The notes under the pieces are model-generated. The model was given only the letters and a program-made list of their open reading frames with translations, did no database searches and was not told the origin of the DNA. A program made the translations under genes and the position numbers. From assembly GCA_045632525.1 (NCBI GenBank), contig JAZQWV010000046.1, positions 1-64,000 of the forward strand: a DNA stretch of 64,000 bases, in the 5' to 3' direction. This document shows, piece by piece, positions 36,346 through 45,063 of the stretch (the stretch's first letter is position 1; each line of letters begins with the position of its first letter). This DNA is from Fimenecus sp045632525. GTDB lineage: Bacteria > Bacillota > Clostridia > Oscillospirales > Acutalibacteraceae.

Positions 36346-37218
36346 TTATATAATTTTTACCCCTAAACCTTCACCAAAAACTCCGCCATTTTTGATATAT
36401 TCAATTGCAGTTCTGCGAAGGTCTGTGTTCTTTTTAAGTCCACCTGTGAAGCCATAGCTACCTGACTTTTTTTTGTTTTTCATAAGGTCGGCATTTTTAA
36501 TTTTCACACCGAAAAGCCAACGATATGTAGGGTGTGGTGCTTCTTTTTCTTCAACAAGCTCAAAAAGTTTCTGGAATTTTAAAATATTGCTGTCTTCACC
36601 CATAAAGTTTTTGTTACCACTATAAAGCAACCAGCTGTGGCACATAAACTTGTCGTTAGGAAAATCAGGATAATATTTTGCGAAAAATTCTTGTGCCATA
36701 ACAAATGATTTTTCACATTCTTCAAAATCTAATTTTGCACCACGAGGGATATGCACATTCAAAATTTTGTCACCGAATTTTACTTCATTGTCACCGTTTT
36801 TATATGGTGTCTTGAAATAATAAATAAGCTTTTGATATTGCAATCTGCCGATTTTGAAAATACCTAAATTCATGTGGTGCATAATCCAATGAAGCTCATA
36901 AAGACCATCTTCGTTGGTTTCAGCTTTATGGTCATCAATCCAGATTTTAATATCGCTCATTGTGTCCCAGAAAATTTCTTCAGGAATCCCTTTTTCTTGG
37001 TATCTGTCCCAAACAGTTGGCAAAAAGGCATAGACAAGTGAGAGCTTCATCATAGGGTTTTGTTTAAGCAATGGCTCCCAACGGTTTTGGTTGCAAAGCA
37101 CAAGATAAAGTTTAACCGTTGTTTTATGCTTGTTTATGTAGCACTCAATTCTGTTTGCCAATTCTTCGCTATTATAAATTCTTAAAAAAACCTCTTTTGA
37201 ACGAGCCAAATCAATCAT
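36346..37218 (-). CDS. GNAT-like acyltransferase (two-domain NAT_N/GNAT_C type)
   Basis: 290 residues. The first half is helical (DRYQEKGIPEEIFWDTMSDI near 95). The second has LQYQKLIYYF, LNVHIPRGAKLDFEECEKSF and CHSWLLYSG, signatures of the acyltransferase pair described as NAT_N and GNAT_C in Firmicutes. The acyl acceptor is unknown. The ATG at 37218 with GGGAG 7 nt upstream is preferred to a longer frame from 37266. It reads towards the oxidoreductase and shares its terminator region. Confidence 0.75.
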   Translation of the reverse strand: MIDLARSKEVFLRIYNSEELANRIECYINKHKTTVKLYLVLCNQNRWEPLLKQNPMMKLSLVYAFLPTVWDRYQEKGIPEEIFWDTMSDIKIWIDDHKAETNEDGLYELHWIMHHMNLGIFKIGRLQYQKLIYYFKTPYKNGDNEVKFGDKILNVHIPRGAKLDFEECEKSFVMAQEFFAKYYPDFPNDKFMCHSWLLYSGNKNFMGEDSNILKFQKLFELVEEKEAPHPTYRWLFGVKIKNADLMKNKKKSGSYGFTGGLKKNTDLRRTAIEYIKNGGVFGEGLGVKII

Positions 37219-37326
37219 AACAATTCTCCCAAATCTATTTTTTTCCATTTTATCACATTTTTTCAAAAAATTAAATATGTTTATACATTTTCTTCACGGG
37301 CAAAATATTTATGCGAGGTGAGAATA

Positions 37327-37443
37327 ATGAATAATCAAAACAACAATAACAAAAATAATGCAAAAAATAAAAACAAGAACAACCCAACAAACGTAAAAGA
37401 AAACCCATCAATGAAGAACGAAAAAAAACAGGATAATAGATAA
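37327..37443 (+). CDS. Asn/Lys-rich small protein, 38 residues
   Basis: ATG at 37327 follows GAGGTGAGAATA, a good ribosome site. The product is almost entirely Asn, Lys, Gln and Glu (starts MNNQNNNNKN), with no hydrophobic core, so it must be disordered. A terminator hairpin follows 7 bp after the stop, which makes a complete small transcription unit. Such tiny Asn-rich proteins in Clostridia are sometimes spore-associated; that is speculation here. Confidence 0.6.
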   Translation: MNNQNNNNKNNAKNKNKNNPTNVKENPSMKNEKKQDNR

Positions 37444-37450
37444 CAAAAAA

Positions 37451-37473
37451 GAGGCATCAGTTTTTGATGCCTC
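37451..37473. terminator. Bidirectional terminator
   Basis: GAGGCATCA (37451-37459) and TGATGCCTC (37465-37473) form a perfect 9-bp stem. T-rich tracts follow on both strands; it serves the PlsC-type gene on the minus strand and the small protein on the plus strand. Confidence 0.88.
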
Positions 37474-37479
37474 ATACTT

Positions 37480-38661
37480 TTATTTATAATCTTTACCAAT
37501 TAAATATCTCCACGCAGCAACATATTTTGATGTGGCTCTCGGTTTGTGAGTTTTGATATAGAAATATCTCTCTTGGTCAATAATGAGCAATGCTTCAATT
37601 GAAATGCTCATAACAAGTTTAACCGTGTCAAGTGGAATTGTGATGGTTTCATTCTCATTGAGAACTATCTCAAATCTATCCTGACAAATTCGGAGCATTG
37701 CATTTTCAGAAATTGATTTTCTCTTTCTGTCAACTATTGTTGCAATTCGTTGACCACCTTCTTCGAAAATCAACTCACCAGTGCCAGCTTTAAGCACTCG
37801 TTCTTTCCATTGCTCTTTCTGCCATTTATCCCAATCAAGAATATTGTCAAAAACAAGTGGCTTGTGCACTTGGTGAAAAAATCCGTCTGCACGAAGCTCT
37901 GTGACATATCCACAATCGCAGGTGAGAAAATCACCCTTTGAGTGAAGCTTACCAACCTCAAAGCAATGTGGACACATAAATAAAACTCTCTCAACATGTT
38001 CTGCAAGATTCTTGCCCTTATATTGATGTTTGTTTTCTTTAAGGTCTTCAAAAACATTTACATAAATATCGTTTCTGATAATTTCGTTGATTTCTTCAAC
38101 GGTCATATTTTTAAGTTCTTCAGGAGAATACTCTCTCACAACACCACCGCGGACAGGACCTTTTCTAAGCCCTGTGCCCCATTTAGGAGTGTGAAAATAT
38201 CCACCATTTAATCTGAAGGTAATAAGCGCAACACCCGAGTCTTTAATAAGCTGACCTGTTCTTGGTGAGAAAAAGCCTGTTTCACCATTTGGAGTGATTG
38301 TACCTTCAACGCAAATAGCAACGCTGACGCCTTCTCTGATACTTTTAAGAATATCGTCAACCATTGCAGATGATGGCTTTTCGCGTTCACGGACAATAAA
38401 CCCTGAAACCTTTCTTAAAAGAAAATTTAAAATAGGCTTGTCCACTAAATGGTCACTAATAACAAAACGCACATATTTTTTTACAGCATAGAGCATATAA
38501 ACGGGGTCCAACGCGTCAGAATGATTTGCTATTAAAATAAACGTGTCGTGTTTTGGTTTATACCTTTTTATTTTAGCGTGACAATAAGCCAAAACAATGC
38601 GACCCAAAAGAATACGCGCACCATTTACGGCTGTTTTGTTACCTCTTGTTTTCAAAGTCAT
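37480..38661 (-). CDS. PlsC-type lysophospholipid acyltransferase with C-terminal zinc ribbon
   Basis: 393 residues. The acyltransferase domain (about 30-220) shows NHSDALD (His47-x4-Asp52, catalytic) and a glycerol-phosphate binding motif in CVEGTITPNG near 118. Residues about 250-280 form a zinc ribbon (CPHCFEVG ... CDCGY), and the last about 100 residues are unassigned. Plain PlsC proteins have 200-250 residues, so the extension of about 150 residues is notable. It would transfer acyl chains to lysophosphatidate or a related lipid at the membrane. Confidence 0.85.
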   Translation of the reverse strand: MTLKTRGNKTAVNGARILLGRIVLAYCHAKIKRYKPKHDTFILIANHSDALDPVYMLYAVKKYVRFVISDHLVDKPILNFLLRKVSGFIVREREKPSSAMVDDILKSIREGVSVAICVEGTITPNGETGFFSPRTGQLIKDSGVALITFRLNGGYFHTPKWGTGLRKGPVRGGVVREYSPEELKNMTVEEINEIIRNDIYVNVFEDLKENKHQYKGKNLAEHVERVLFMCPHCFEVGKLHSKGDFLTCDCGYVTELRADGFFHQVHKPLVFDNILDWDKWQKEQWKERVLKAGTGELIFEEGGQRIATIVDRKRKSISENAMLRICQDRFEIVLNENETITIPLDTVKLVMSISIEALLIIDQERYFYIKTHKPRATSKYVAAWRYLIGKDYK

Positions 38662-38811
38662 AAATTACACCAAATCCCATAAAATCTATACTTAAAGAAT
38701 AAATGAAATCTTGAATATTGTCAAGGCAAAACAGAAATTTTGAACAAGTAAATACTGGTTATGTTTATTGCATTTGCATTTAATTTGTAGTAAAATTATA
38801 TGGGTGATTTT

Positions 38812-39717
38812 ATGCAAGGCAGATTTTATTCGTTAAATGAATATCTCTGTAATGAATTCGGTGGCAAGGTTTATAAACTTGCGCTGGATATGGGCTCTAC
38901 TTGTCCAAACCGTGATGGCACAAAAGACACTCGTGGTTGCATTTTCTGTCATAATGGTTCGTCCCATTTTGCTGAAACGGGAATAGATATAAATACCCAG
39001 ATTGAAAATGCAAAAAACAGGGTTAAAGATAAAATCAAAACTGATAAATATATAGCGTATTTTCAGAGTTTCACTAACACTTATGGCAATATAAACAAAC
39101 TTGAAAATTGTTTTATGACAGCAATCAACCGTGATGATATTGTGGCTCTGTCAATTGCCACTCGTCCCGACTGTTTGGGCGAAGATGTGCTTTCCTTACT
39201 TGAAAAGCTCAATAAAATCAAACCCATCTGGATAGAACTGGGATTGCAGACATCAAATGAAAAATCTGCAGAGTATATTCGTCGTTGTTACCCTAATTCT
39301 ACTTATGAAAAAGCCATGAGTGACCTGAAAAGCAGGGGAATAACAGTAATAACTCATATAATTATCGGTTTGCCCCACGAAACCAAAGAAGAAATACTGA
39401 AAACAGTTGACTTTGCAGTTAAAAACAAAACTGATGGGGTTAAATTACAACTTCTGCACATTCTCAAAGACACCGACCTTTATGAAGATTACAAAAAAGG
39501 TGTAGTTAAACCTTTGAGTTTGGAAGAATATATGGATATTCTCTTTGCTTGTATTGAGAGAATACCCGAAAATGTTGTTATTCACCGAATAACTGGTGAT
39601 GCACCTAAATCGCATCTCGTTGAGCCAATGTGGAGTGCCAATAAGAAAAATGTGCTCAATACAATAAATAAAGAGTTAGAAAAAAGAGATATAATTCAAG
39701 GGAAGTGTAAAAAATGA
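38812..39717 (+). CDS. Radical SAM protein of the YhcC/TIGR01212 type
   Basis: 301 residues. It has the family start (YSLNEYLCNEFGGKVYKLALD), the Cys-rich cluster segment TCPNRDG ... GCIFC near residues 31-47, GLQTSNEKSAE and HIIIGLPHET. The family is widespread but its reaction is unproven. The ATG at 38812, with GGGTGATT before it, is preferred over an in-frame ATG at 38800 that overlaps the probable -10 box. Its stop overlaps the start of the alcohol dehydrogenase by 4 nt (ATGA), so the two are coupled. Confidence 0.9.
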   Translation: MQGRFYSLNEYLCNEFGGKVYKLALDMGSTCPNRDGTKDTRGCIFCHNGSSHFAETGIDINTQIENAKNRVKDKIKTDKYIAYFQSFTNTYGNINKLENCFMTAINRDDIVALSIATRPDCLGEDVLSLLEKLNKIKPIWIELGLQTSNEKSAEYIRRCYPNSTYEKAMSDLKSRGITVITHIIIGLPHETKEEILKTVDFAVKNKTDGVKLQLLHILKDTDLYEDYKKGVVKPLSLEEYMDILFACIERIPENVVIHRITGDAPKSHLVEPMWSANKKNVLNTINKELEKRDIIQGKCKK

Positions 39718-40838
39718 CTTGGGAATTTTCATTGCCTGTTAAAATTTATTTTGGAACAGATAAAATTAAAGAATTGCCTAAAATTATTGAAGATTTCGGC
39801 TATAAAAGGGGAGTGCTTGTCTGCTCAAACACCCTTAAAAAGAATGGTGTTGCAGAGGGCATTATTAAAAACTCAAATGGCAGATTAGTGGCAGTTTTTA
39901 GTGATATAAGACCAAACCCAACAACGGATAATGTTAATGATTGCGTTAAGGTTTTAAGAGAAAATAACGCGGATTTTGCCGTTGCTCTTGGTGGTGGCTC
40001 ACCGATGGATTGTTGCAAGGCAGCTTGTGCAATTGCAAAAGGTGACGATATAATTGAAAGTTATCATACAGGTGGAAAACCCATAAATAAAGATGAAGTT
40101 ATCCCAATGATTGCTGTTGCAACAACAAGTGGCACGGGTAGTGAAATCACAAATATTTCTGTACTTACAGATTTACAGAAAAATGTGAAATCTACAATGA
40201 ATGACCCACTTATGTACCCAAAAGCTGCCATCGTTGACCCAAGACTTACATTGAGCGTACCACCACAAGTTACTGCTTCAACGGGACTTGATGTGCTCGC
40301 TCACGCATTAGAAAGTGTGTGGAGCGTTTTGCACCAACCAATTTGTGAAAGTTGTTCAGTTCACGCTACAAAATTGGTTTTTGAGTGGTTATATAAAGCA
40401 TATTCTGAGCCTGATAATCTCTTGGCAAGAGAAAGAATGTCAGAGGCATCAATCGTTGCGGGGGTGGCATTTAGTAACCCAAGAACAGCAGGTAGCCACG
40501 CGTGTTCGTTCCCACTTACAAATCTTTATGGCGTACCACATGGTGAAGCCTGTGCAATGACACTTGATTTCTTCACAAGATATAATGCAGAAGCAGAAAA
40601 TGGCAGACTCAATAAATTTGCCCGTGATTGTGGATTTGCAGACGCTTATGAATTAGCTGATGCAATCACAAATCTTAAAAAGCAGATGGGAATGGCTTGC
40701 ACTCTTACAGAAATAGGTGTTAAAACCGATGAAGAAATTGAAATACTTACAAAAATGAGTATGACACCACTTATGGAGAGAAATATTATTCCACTCTCAT
40801 ACTACGATATAAAAAACATGTATATCTCAATGAAATAA
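39714..40838 (+). CDS. Iron-containing alcohol dehydrogenase
   Basis: 374 residues with the group III ADH layout: the NAD(P) motif GGGSPMDCCKA near residue 95, TTSGTGSEITN near 137, the metal ligands in the LDVLAHALES and VPHGEACAM segments, and AGSHACSFPLTNLYG. It interconverts alcohols and aldehydes or ketones (butanol-type or methylglyoxal-type substrates). It is translationally coupled to the YhcC-type gene. Confidence 0.92.
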   Translation: MTWEFSLPVKIYFGTDKIKELPKIIEDFGYKRGVLVCSNTLKKNGVAEGIIKNSNGRLVAVFSDIRPNPTTDNVNDCVKVLRENNADFAVALGGGSPMDCCKAACAIAKGDDIIESYHTGGKPINKDEVIPMIAVATTSGTGSEITNISVLTDLQKNVKSTMNDPLMYPKAAIVDPRLTLSVPPQVTASTGLDVLAHALESVWSVLHQPICESCSVHATKLVFEWLYKAYSEPDNLLARERMSEASIVAGVAFSNPRTAGSHACSFPLTNLYGVPHGEACAMTLDFFTRYNAEAENGRLNKFARDCGFADAYELADAITNLKKQMGMACTLTEIGVKTDEEIEILTKMSMTPLMERNIIPLSYYDIKNMYISMK

Positions 40839-40924
40839 TAGGAAAAAATTTCAATTAGAAATAGATTATTCATATTTTTGTGCTATAATAAAAAATAATG
40901 TTTTTGCAAATGGGGTGTTGTGCT

Positions 40925-43900
40925 TTGAAAAACTTTGCAAATATAATAGTTAAGGGACACAAGGTAATTCTCGCATTGATGTTGGTTCTTTGTGTAGGCT
41001 GTGCATTGCTCATACCATCAGTTGAAATTAATACGGATATGACAAAATACTTGCCTGACGATTCTTCAATGAAACAAGGCGTTGATGTGATGATGGAAGA
41101 TTTCACAGCAATGGCAATGTCACAGACCATTAGGGTTATGTTTGAAGATTTGAGTCAGGACGAAGTCTATGCAATTCGCAATCAACTTGAAAACATAGAA
41201 TATGTTGACAGCGTTTCATATATTGAGGGTAGTGAAGATTACAATAAAGATAATTACACAAAATTTGTTGTGAATACTTCATATACATATGGCTCACCTG
41301 AAGAGCTTTCAATTGAAAAAACAATCAAAGAACAGTTCAAAGATTATAAAATGAATTATTTGAATGATAACCCAAGCAGCATGGAATTACCTTGGATTAT
41401 CATTGCAGTTGCTATTGTCATTCTATTTGTAATTCTCTTTTTAATGAGCAGTTCTTGGTTTGAACCTGTACTTTTTATGGCAACAATAGGTATTGCTATA
41501 GCTATAAATATGGGCACGAATATTGTGCTTGGTAGCGTTTCGCAGATTACAATGTCAATCGCAGCAATTTTGCAATTAGTTCTCTCAATGGACTATTCAA
41601 TCATTCTTGCAAACCGTTATCGCCAAGAAAAACTCTTGTGTGACGATATTGAAGAAGCAATGAAAAATGCTTGGAAAAATGCATTTTCTTCAATTATGAG
41701 TAGTGGTATGACAACTGTTATCGGTCTTATTATGCTTGTGTTTATGAGCTTTAAGATTGGTATGGACTTAGGTCTTGTTCTTGCAAAAGGCGTTCTTTGC
41801 AGTATGATTTGTGTTCTTACTGTCTTACCTGCATTGTTGCTCATCTTTGATGAAAAAATTGAAGATACTGAAAAAGATGAATTGTCTTTACCAATGGGAC
41901 TTTTATCAAAGGTGCAATATAAAGTAAGAAAACCATTGGCAGTATTCTTTGCTATTTTATTTGTGGTTACAGCATTTTTACAAAATACAACAAAAATTGT
42001 TTATTCAATTTCGCCTGAAGACCCAATTGCAGATGTGTTCACACCAACAAATCCCGTTATTCTTCTCTATAATAACGAAGACGAAGAAAATGCAGATAAA
42101 GTGATTAAAGAGTTTGAAAACAAAGATGTTGTTAAAAATGTTATGAGTTATTCAAACACTTTAGGTAAGAAATTTACATCAAGTGGAATTATGTCCATGA
42201 TTGATAATATGGGAATTCCAATGACTGTTGATGCATCACTTATTGATTTGGTTTATTATAGCTATTTTAATGGTAATAACACATTGCCGATGACAGTCAG
42301 TCAGGTAGTTAATTTCATTAAATACCAAGTGATGAGCAATGATATGTTCTCATCATTTATCAGCGGTGATATGCAAGAATCCGTTGATAAAATGGATATG
42401 TTTGCAAACCCACAAAACCTCACAACACCAATGACCGCTGAAGAAATTGCAAACAAATTCTCAATGGATGCAAAACAGGTTAAACAACTTATGGTGCTCT
42501 ATTTTGGTGCAAAAGGTGGAGCGGATTGTGGAACAATGACTCTTCCTACTTTTTCTGATTTTGTTGTGAATGAGGTTTCAAAAAATCCAACATATTCATC
42601 AATGTTTGATGCTGAAACAAAAGAGCAACTCGGAATGCTCACAACATTCACCAACAAACAAACTGTAACAGAAAAAAGACATTATGACTCAATGTCTAAA
42701 CTTATGGGTGTTGATGTTGAAAAGGTGAAGCTTTTCTATGCTTATCATAAGGTTTATTCACAAAATCCTGAAGTTGTTGACTATGAGCAGGTTATGTCAG
42801 AATATCTTGCAATGCAGTTTATCGGCAGTGAATACAAATTGTCAATTCAGGAGTTCGTGAATTTCATAGTTGATAATAAAGAGATGATAGGCTCTGCAAT
42901 GACTCCAGAAGATTTAGAAAAACTCACAATGGGTCATGAAATTATAAACGGAACAGTTGAAGGCAAGTCATATTCACCTGAAACTTTGGCACAGGTGATG
43001 AATATGGAACCCACTCAACTCAAACAGCTTTATCTTCTTTATATTAGTGAACATGGCGATACAAGTGGTTGGAAAGTTTCAATTCAGAACTTCATTAACT
43101 TTATTATCAGCAATGTGTTACCAAATAAAGATTATGCTTCACAATTTCCGGCAGAAACTGCAAATATGCTCAAAGGTGTTAAAAAACTTATTGATGCAAC
43201 AGTTTCAAATAAAGCATATTCATCATCAGAATTGGCTTCTATGTTTGGTGCTCTCACTGACCAGATAGACAGTAACACAATGGATTTGCTCTGTCTCTAT
43301 TATTCAAGCACACAACAAACTGGTGGCGATTGGAAATTAACAATTGAAGAAATGTTTGATTATGTTTCAAATGATATGCTCAACGACCCAAGATTTTCTG
43401 GTATGATTGATGGTGCAACTCGTCAAGAAATTTCCAATATGAAAACTAAACTTGATGACGCAATCAATCAACTTCTTGGTAAAAATCATTCACTTATGAT
43501 GATTGAGACTTCACTTCCTGTTGAGTCAGCAGAAACAACAGCATTTATGGATGAACTTTCAGTTTTCTGTGGTGAAAATCTTCAGAAAGATTATTTCTTC
43601 ATAGGCAACACTCCAATGAGCTATGAAATGGAACAGAGTTTTGATAAAGAATTGCTCTTTATAACATTACTCACAGCAGTTGCAATCTTTATTGTTGTCG
43701 CGCTCACATTCCGCTCATTGTCAATTCCTGCAATTCTTGTGTTACTTGTTCAATGTGGTGTTTATCTCACAATGACAGTTAACGGAATTATGGGATATAG
43801 CATTTATTATCTTGCATTGCTCATTGTTCAATGTATTCTGATGGGTGCTACAATCGACTATGCAATTTTGTTTACAAATTATTATCGTGAAAGTCGAAAG

Positions 43901-44152
43901 ACAATGGATATTAAAGATGCAATCAAGTCAGCCTATGAAGGCTCAATTCACACAATTCTCACATCGGGTCTTATTATGGTTGTGGTTACGGGCGCAATTG
44001 GTTTTAGTCCTGTTGACCCAACAATCGGTCAAATTTGTCAAACAATTTCAATTGGCGCACTTTCGGCTATCTTATTAATACTCTTTGTGTTACCTGGTCT
44101 TGTGGCAGCCCTTGATAAACTGACAAATAAACAAAAGAAAACAGATAAATAA
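40925..44152 (+). CDS. MMPL/RND-family exporter with a repeated extracellular domain
   Basis: About 1075 residues. Two six-helix membrane units (about 145-340 and 905-1070 of the mature frame) follow RND/MMPL topology, with a first external domain (about 30-140). The loop of the second half is very large (about 430-860). It contains about five degenerate copies of an 80-100-residue helical unit (NFIKYQVM, DFVVNEVS, NFIVDNKE, NFIISNVL, DYVSNDML mark equivalent points). A TTG at 40925 with GGGGTG 7 nt upstream is preferred. The ATG at 40898 lies only 8 bp after a TATAAT box and would be nearly leaderless. Lipid or peptide export is the family role. Confidence 0.85.
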   Translation: MKNFANIIVKGHKVILALMLVLCVGCALLIPSVEINTDMTKYLPDDSSMKQGVDVMMEDFTAMAMSQTIRVMFEDLSQDEVYAIRNQLENIEYVDSVSYIEGSEDYNKDNYTKFVVNTSYTYGSPEELSIEKTIKEQFKDYKMNYLNDNPSSMELPWIIIAVAIVILFVILFLMSSSWFEPVLFMATIGIAIAINMGTNIVLGSVSQITMSIAAILQLVLSMDYSIILANRYRQEKLLCDDIEEAMKNAWKNAFSSIMSSGMTTVIGLIMLVFMSFKIGMDLGLVLAKGVLCSMICVLTVLPALLLIFDEKIEDTEKDELSLPMGLLSKVQYKVRKPLAVFFAILFVVTAFLQNTTKIVYSISPEDPIADVFTPTNPVILLYNNEDEENADKVIKEFENKDVVKNVMSYSNTLGKKFTSSGIMSMIDNMGIPMTVDASLIDLVYYSYFNGNNTLPMTVSQVVNFIKYQVMSNDMFSSFISGDMQESVDKMDMFANPQNLTTPMTAEEIANKFSMDAKQVKQLMVLYFGAKGGADCGTMTLPTFSDFVVNEVSKNPTYSSMFDAETKEQLGMLTTFTNKQTVTEKRHYDSMSKLMGVDVEKVKLFYAYHKVYSQNPEVVDYEQVMSEYLAMQFIGSEYKLSIQEFVNFIVDNKEMIGSAMTPEDLEKLTMGHEIINGTVEGKSYSPETLAQVMNMEPTQLKQLYLLYISEHGDTSGWKVSIQNFINFIISNVLPNKDYASQFPAETANMLKGVKKLIDATVSNKAYSSSELASMFGALTDQIDSNTMDLLCLYYSSTQQTGGDWKLTIEEMFDYVSNDMLNDPRFSGMIDGATRQEISNMKTKLDDAINQLLGKNHSLMMIETSLPVESAETTAFMDELSVFCGENLQKDYFFIGNTPMSYEMEQSFDKELLFITLLTAVAIFIVVALTFRSLSIPAILVLLVQCGVYLTMTVNGIMGYSIYYLALLIVQCILMGATIDYAILFTNYYRESRKTMDIKDAIKSAYEGSIHTILTSGLIMVVVTGAIGFSPVDPTIGQICQTISIGALSAILLILFVLPGLVAALDKLTNKQKKTDK

Positions 44153-44162
44153 ACTAAAATAA

Positions 44163-44194
44163 AAAAGCAGTTTGATTTTTTTCAAACTGCTTTT
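44163..44194. terminator. Bidirectional terminator
   Basis: AAAAGCAGTTTGA (44163-44175) and TCAAACTGCTTTT (44182-44194), a perfect 13-bp stem with T-runs on both sides, between the converging MMPL and amidohydrolase genes. Confidence 0.92.
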
Positions 44195-44196
44195 TT

Positions 44197-45063
44197 TTAA
44201 TCTTCTACCATGTTTTTAATCTTTTGTGGAATAGACAAGTCAATAAAATTATAAAATTTTCTTGCATTTTCACCTAAAATAAGTTTTTTGTTTTCTTCGC
44301 TGATTTTATCTGTTTTTTCTATAAAATCAAGGCTCATTTTATAAGTGATTGCAGTCATAGTGCGTGGATAATCACTACCCCACATTAATTTTTCAAATCC
44401 AACAAGATTTGCCGATTCAATAATAGCCTCAATAGCAGAAGGGTAGGGGTAAAACTCAGAATTAAAAAGCCAAGTTATTCCACCACTTTCAATGAATACA
44501 TTATTATTTTTTGCAAGTTTAATTTGCTCGAGCCAATCTTCACGAGTAACCATTCCAAAATGACCAATAGCTATTTTAAGGTCGGGGAACATATCTATAA
44601 TTTTCTGCATCATTTCTGTCTGCTCGTCACCGTCAGCTAAATCAATTGAAATGAACTTGCCATTTTCGTTTGCCACTTTGAAAGGCTCAATGTGATTAAG
44701 CAAGTTTTTGTCAGCAAGTCGTCCTGCACAGATTTTAATTCCGTCAAAATTCGATATGTCACCAAGTGGCTTTTCTTCATATAAAGCACAGATTTTAATT
44801 CTGTCACTTTTGCAAGTAAGCAAATATTCGTCTTGATTACCGTCGATATACTCTTGTGTAATTACAGCGCCCGAAACACCTGCATAATCCATATTAGCGA
44901 GAAAGCGTTCAACTGTATTTTCACCATCTGTCATATATGGCGGCATCATTTGTTTGATTTCACCACCAAAATCACTCTTGCCACCACCGATGTCATAAAC
45001 AGGCTTGCCGTTGACAATGCCTTGTTGTTTTTTCCATAAATGAGCGTGTGCATCAATAATCAT
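44197..45063 (-). CDS. Amidohydrolase-2 family protein, probable sugar lactonase
   Basis: 288 residues. The metal site is seen in DAHAHLW (H-x-H, residues 4-10), IAIGHFG (His near 171) and MWGSDYPRT (Asp near 230), as in L-fuconolactonase/L-rhamnonolactonase-type enzymes of this family. In this operon of two dehydrogenases, UxaB and UxaA, the best fit is opening of an aldonolactone (for example L-galactonolactone). The start overlaps the uxaA stop by 4 nt. Function is inferred from context. Confidence 0.82.
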   Translation of the reverse strand: MIIDAHAHLWKKQQGIVNGKPVYDIGGGKSDFGGEIKQMMPPYMTDGENTVERFLANMDYAGVSGAVITQEYIDGNQDEYLLTCKSDRIKICALYEEKPLGDISNFDGIKICAGRLADKNLLNHIEPFKVANENGKFISIDLADGDEQTEMMQKIIDMFPDLKIAIGHFGMVTREDWLEQIKLAKNNNVFIESGGITWLFNSEFYPYPSAIEAIIESANLVGFEKLMWGSDYPRTMTAITYKMSLDFIEKTDKISEENKKLILGENARKFYNFIDLSIPQKIKNMVED

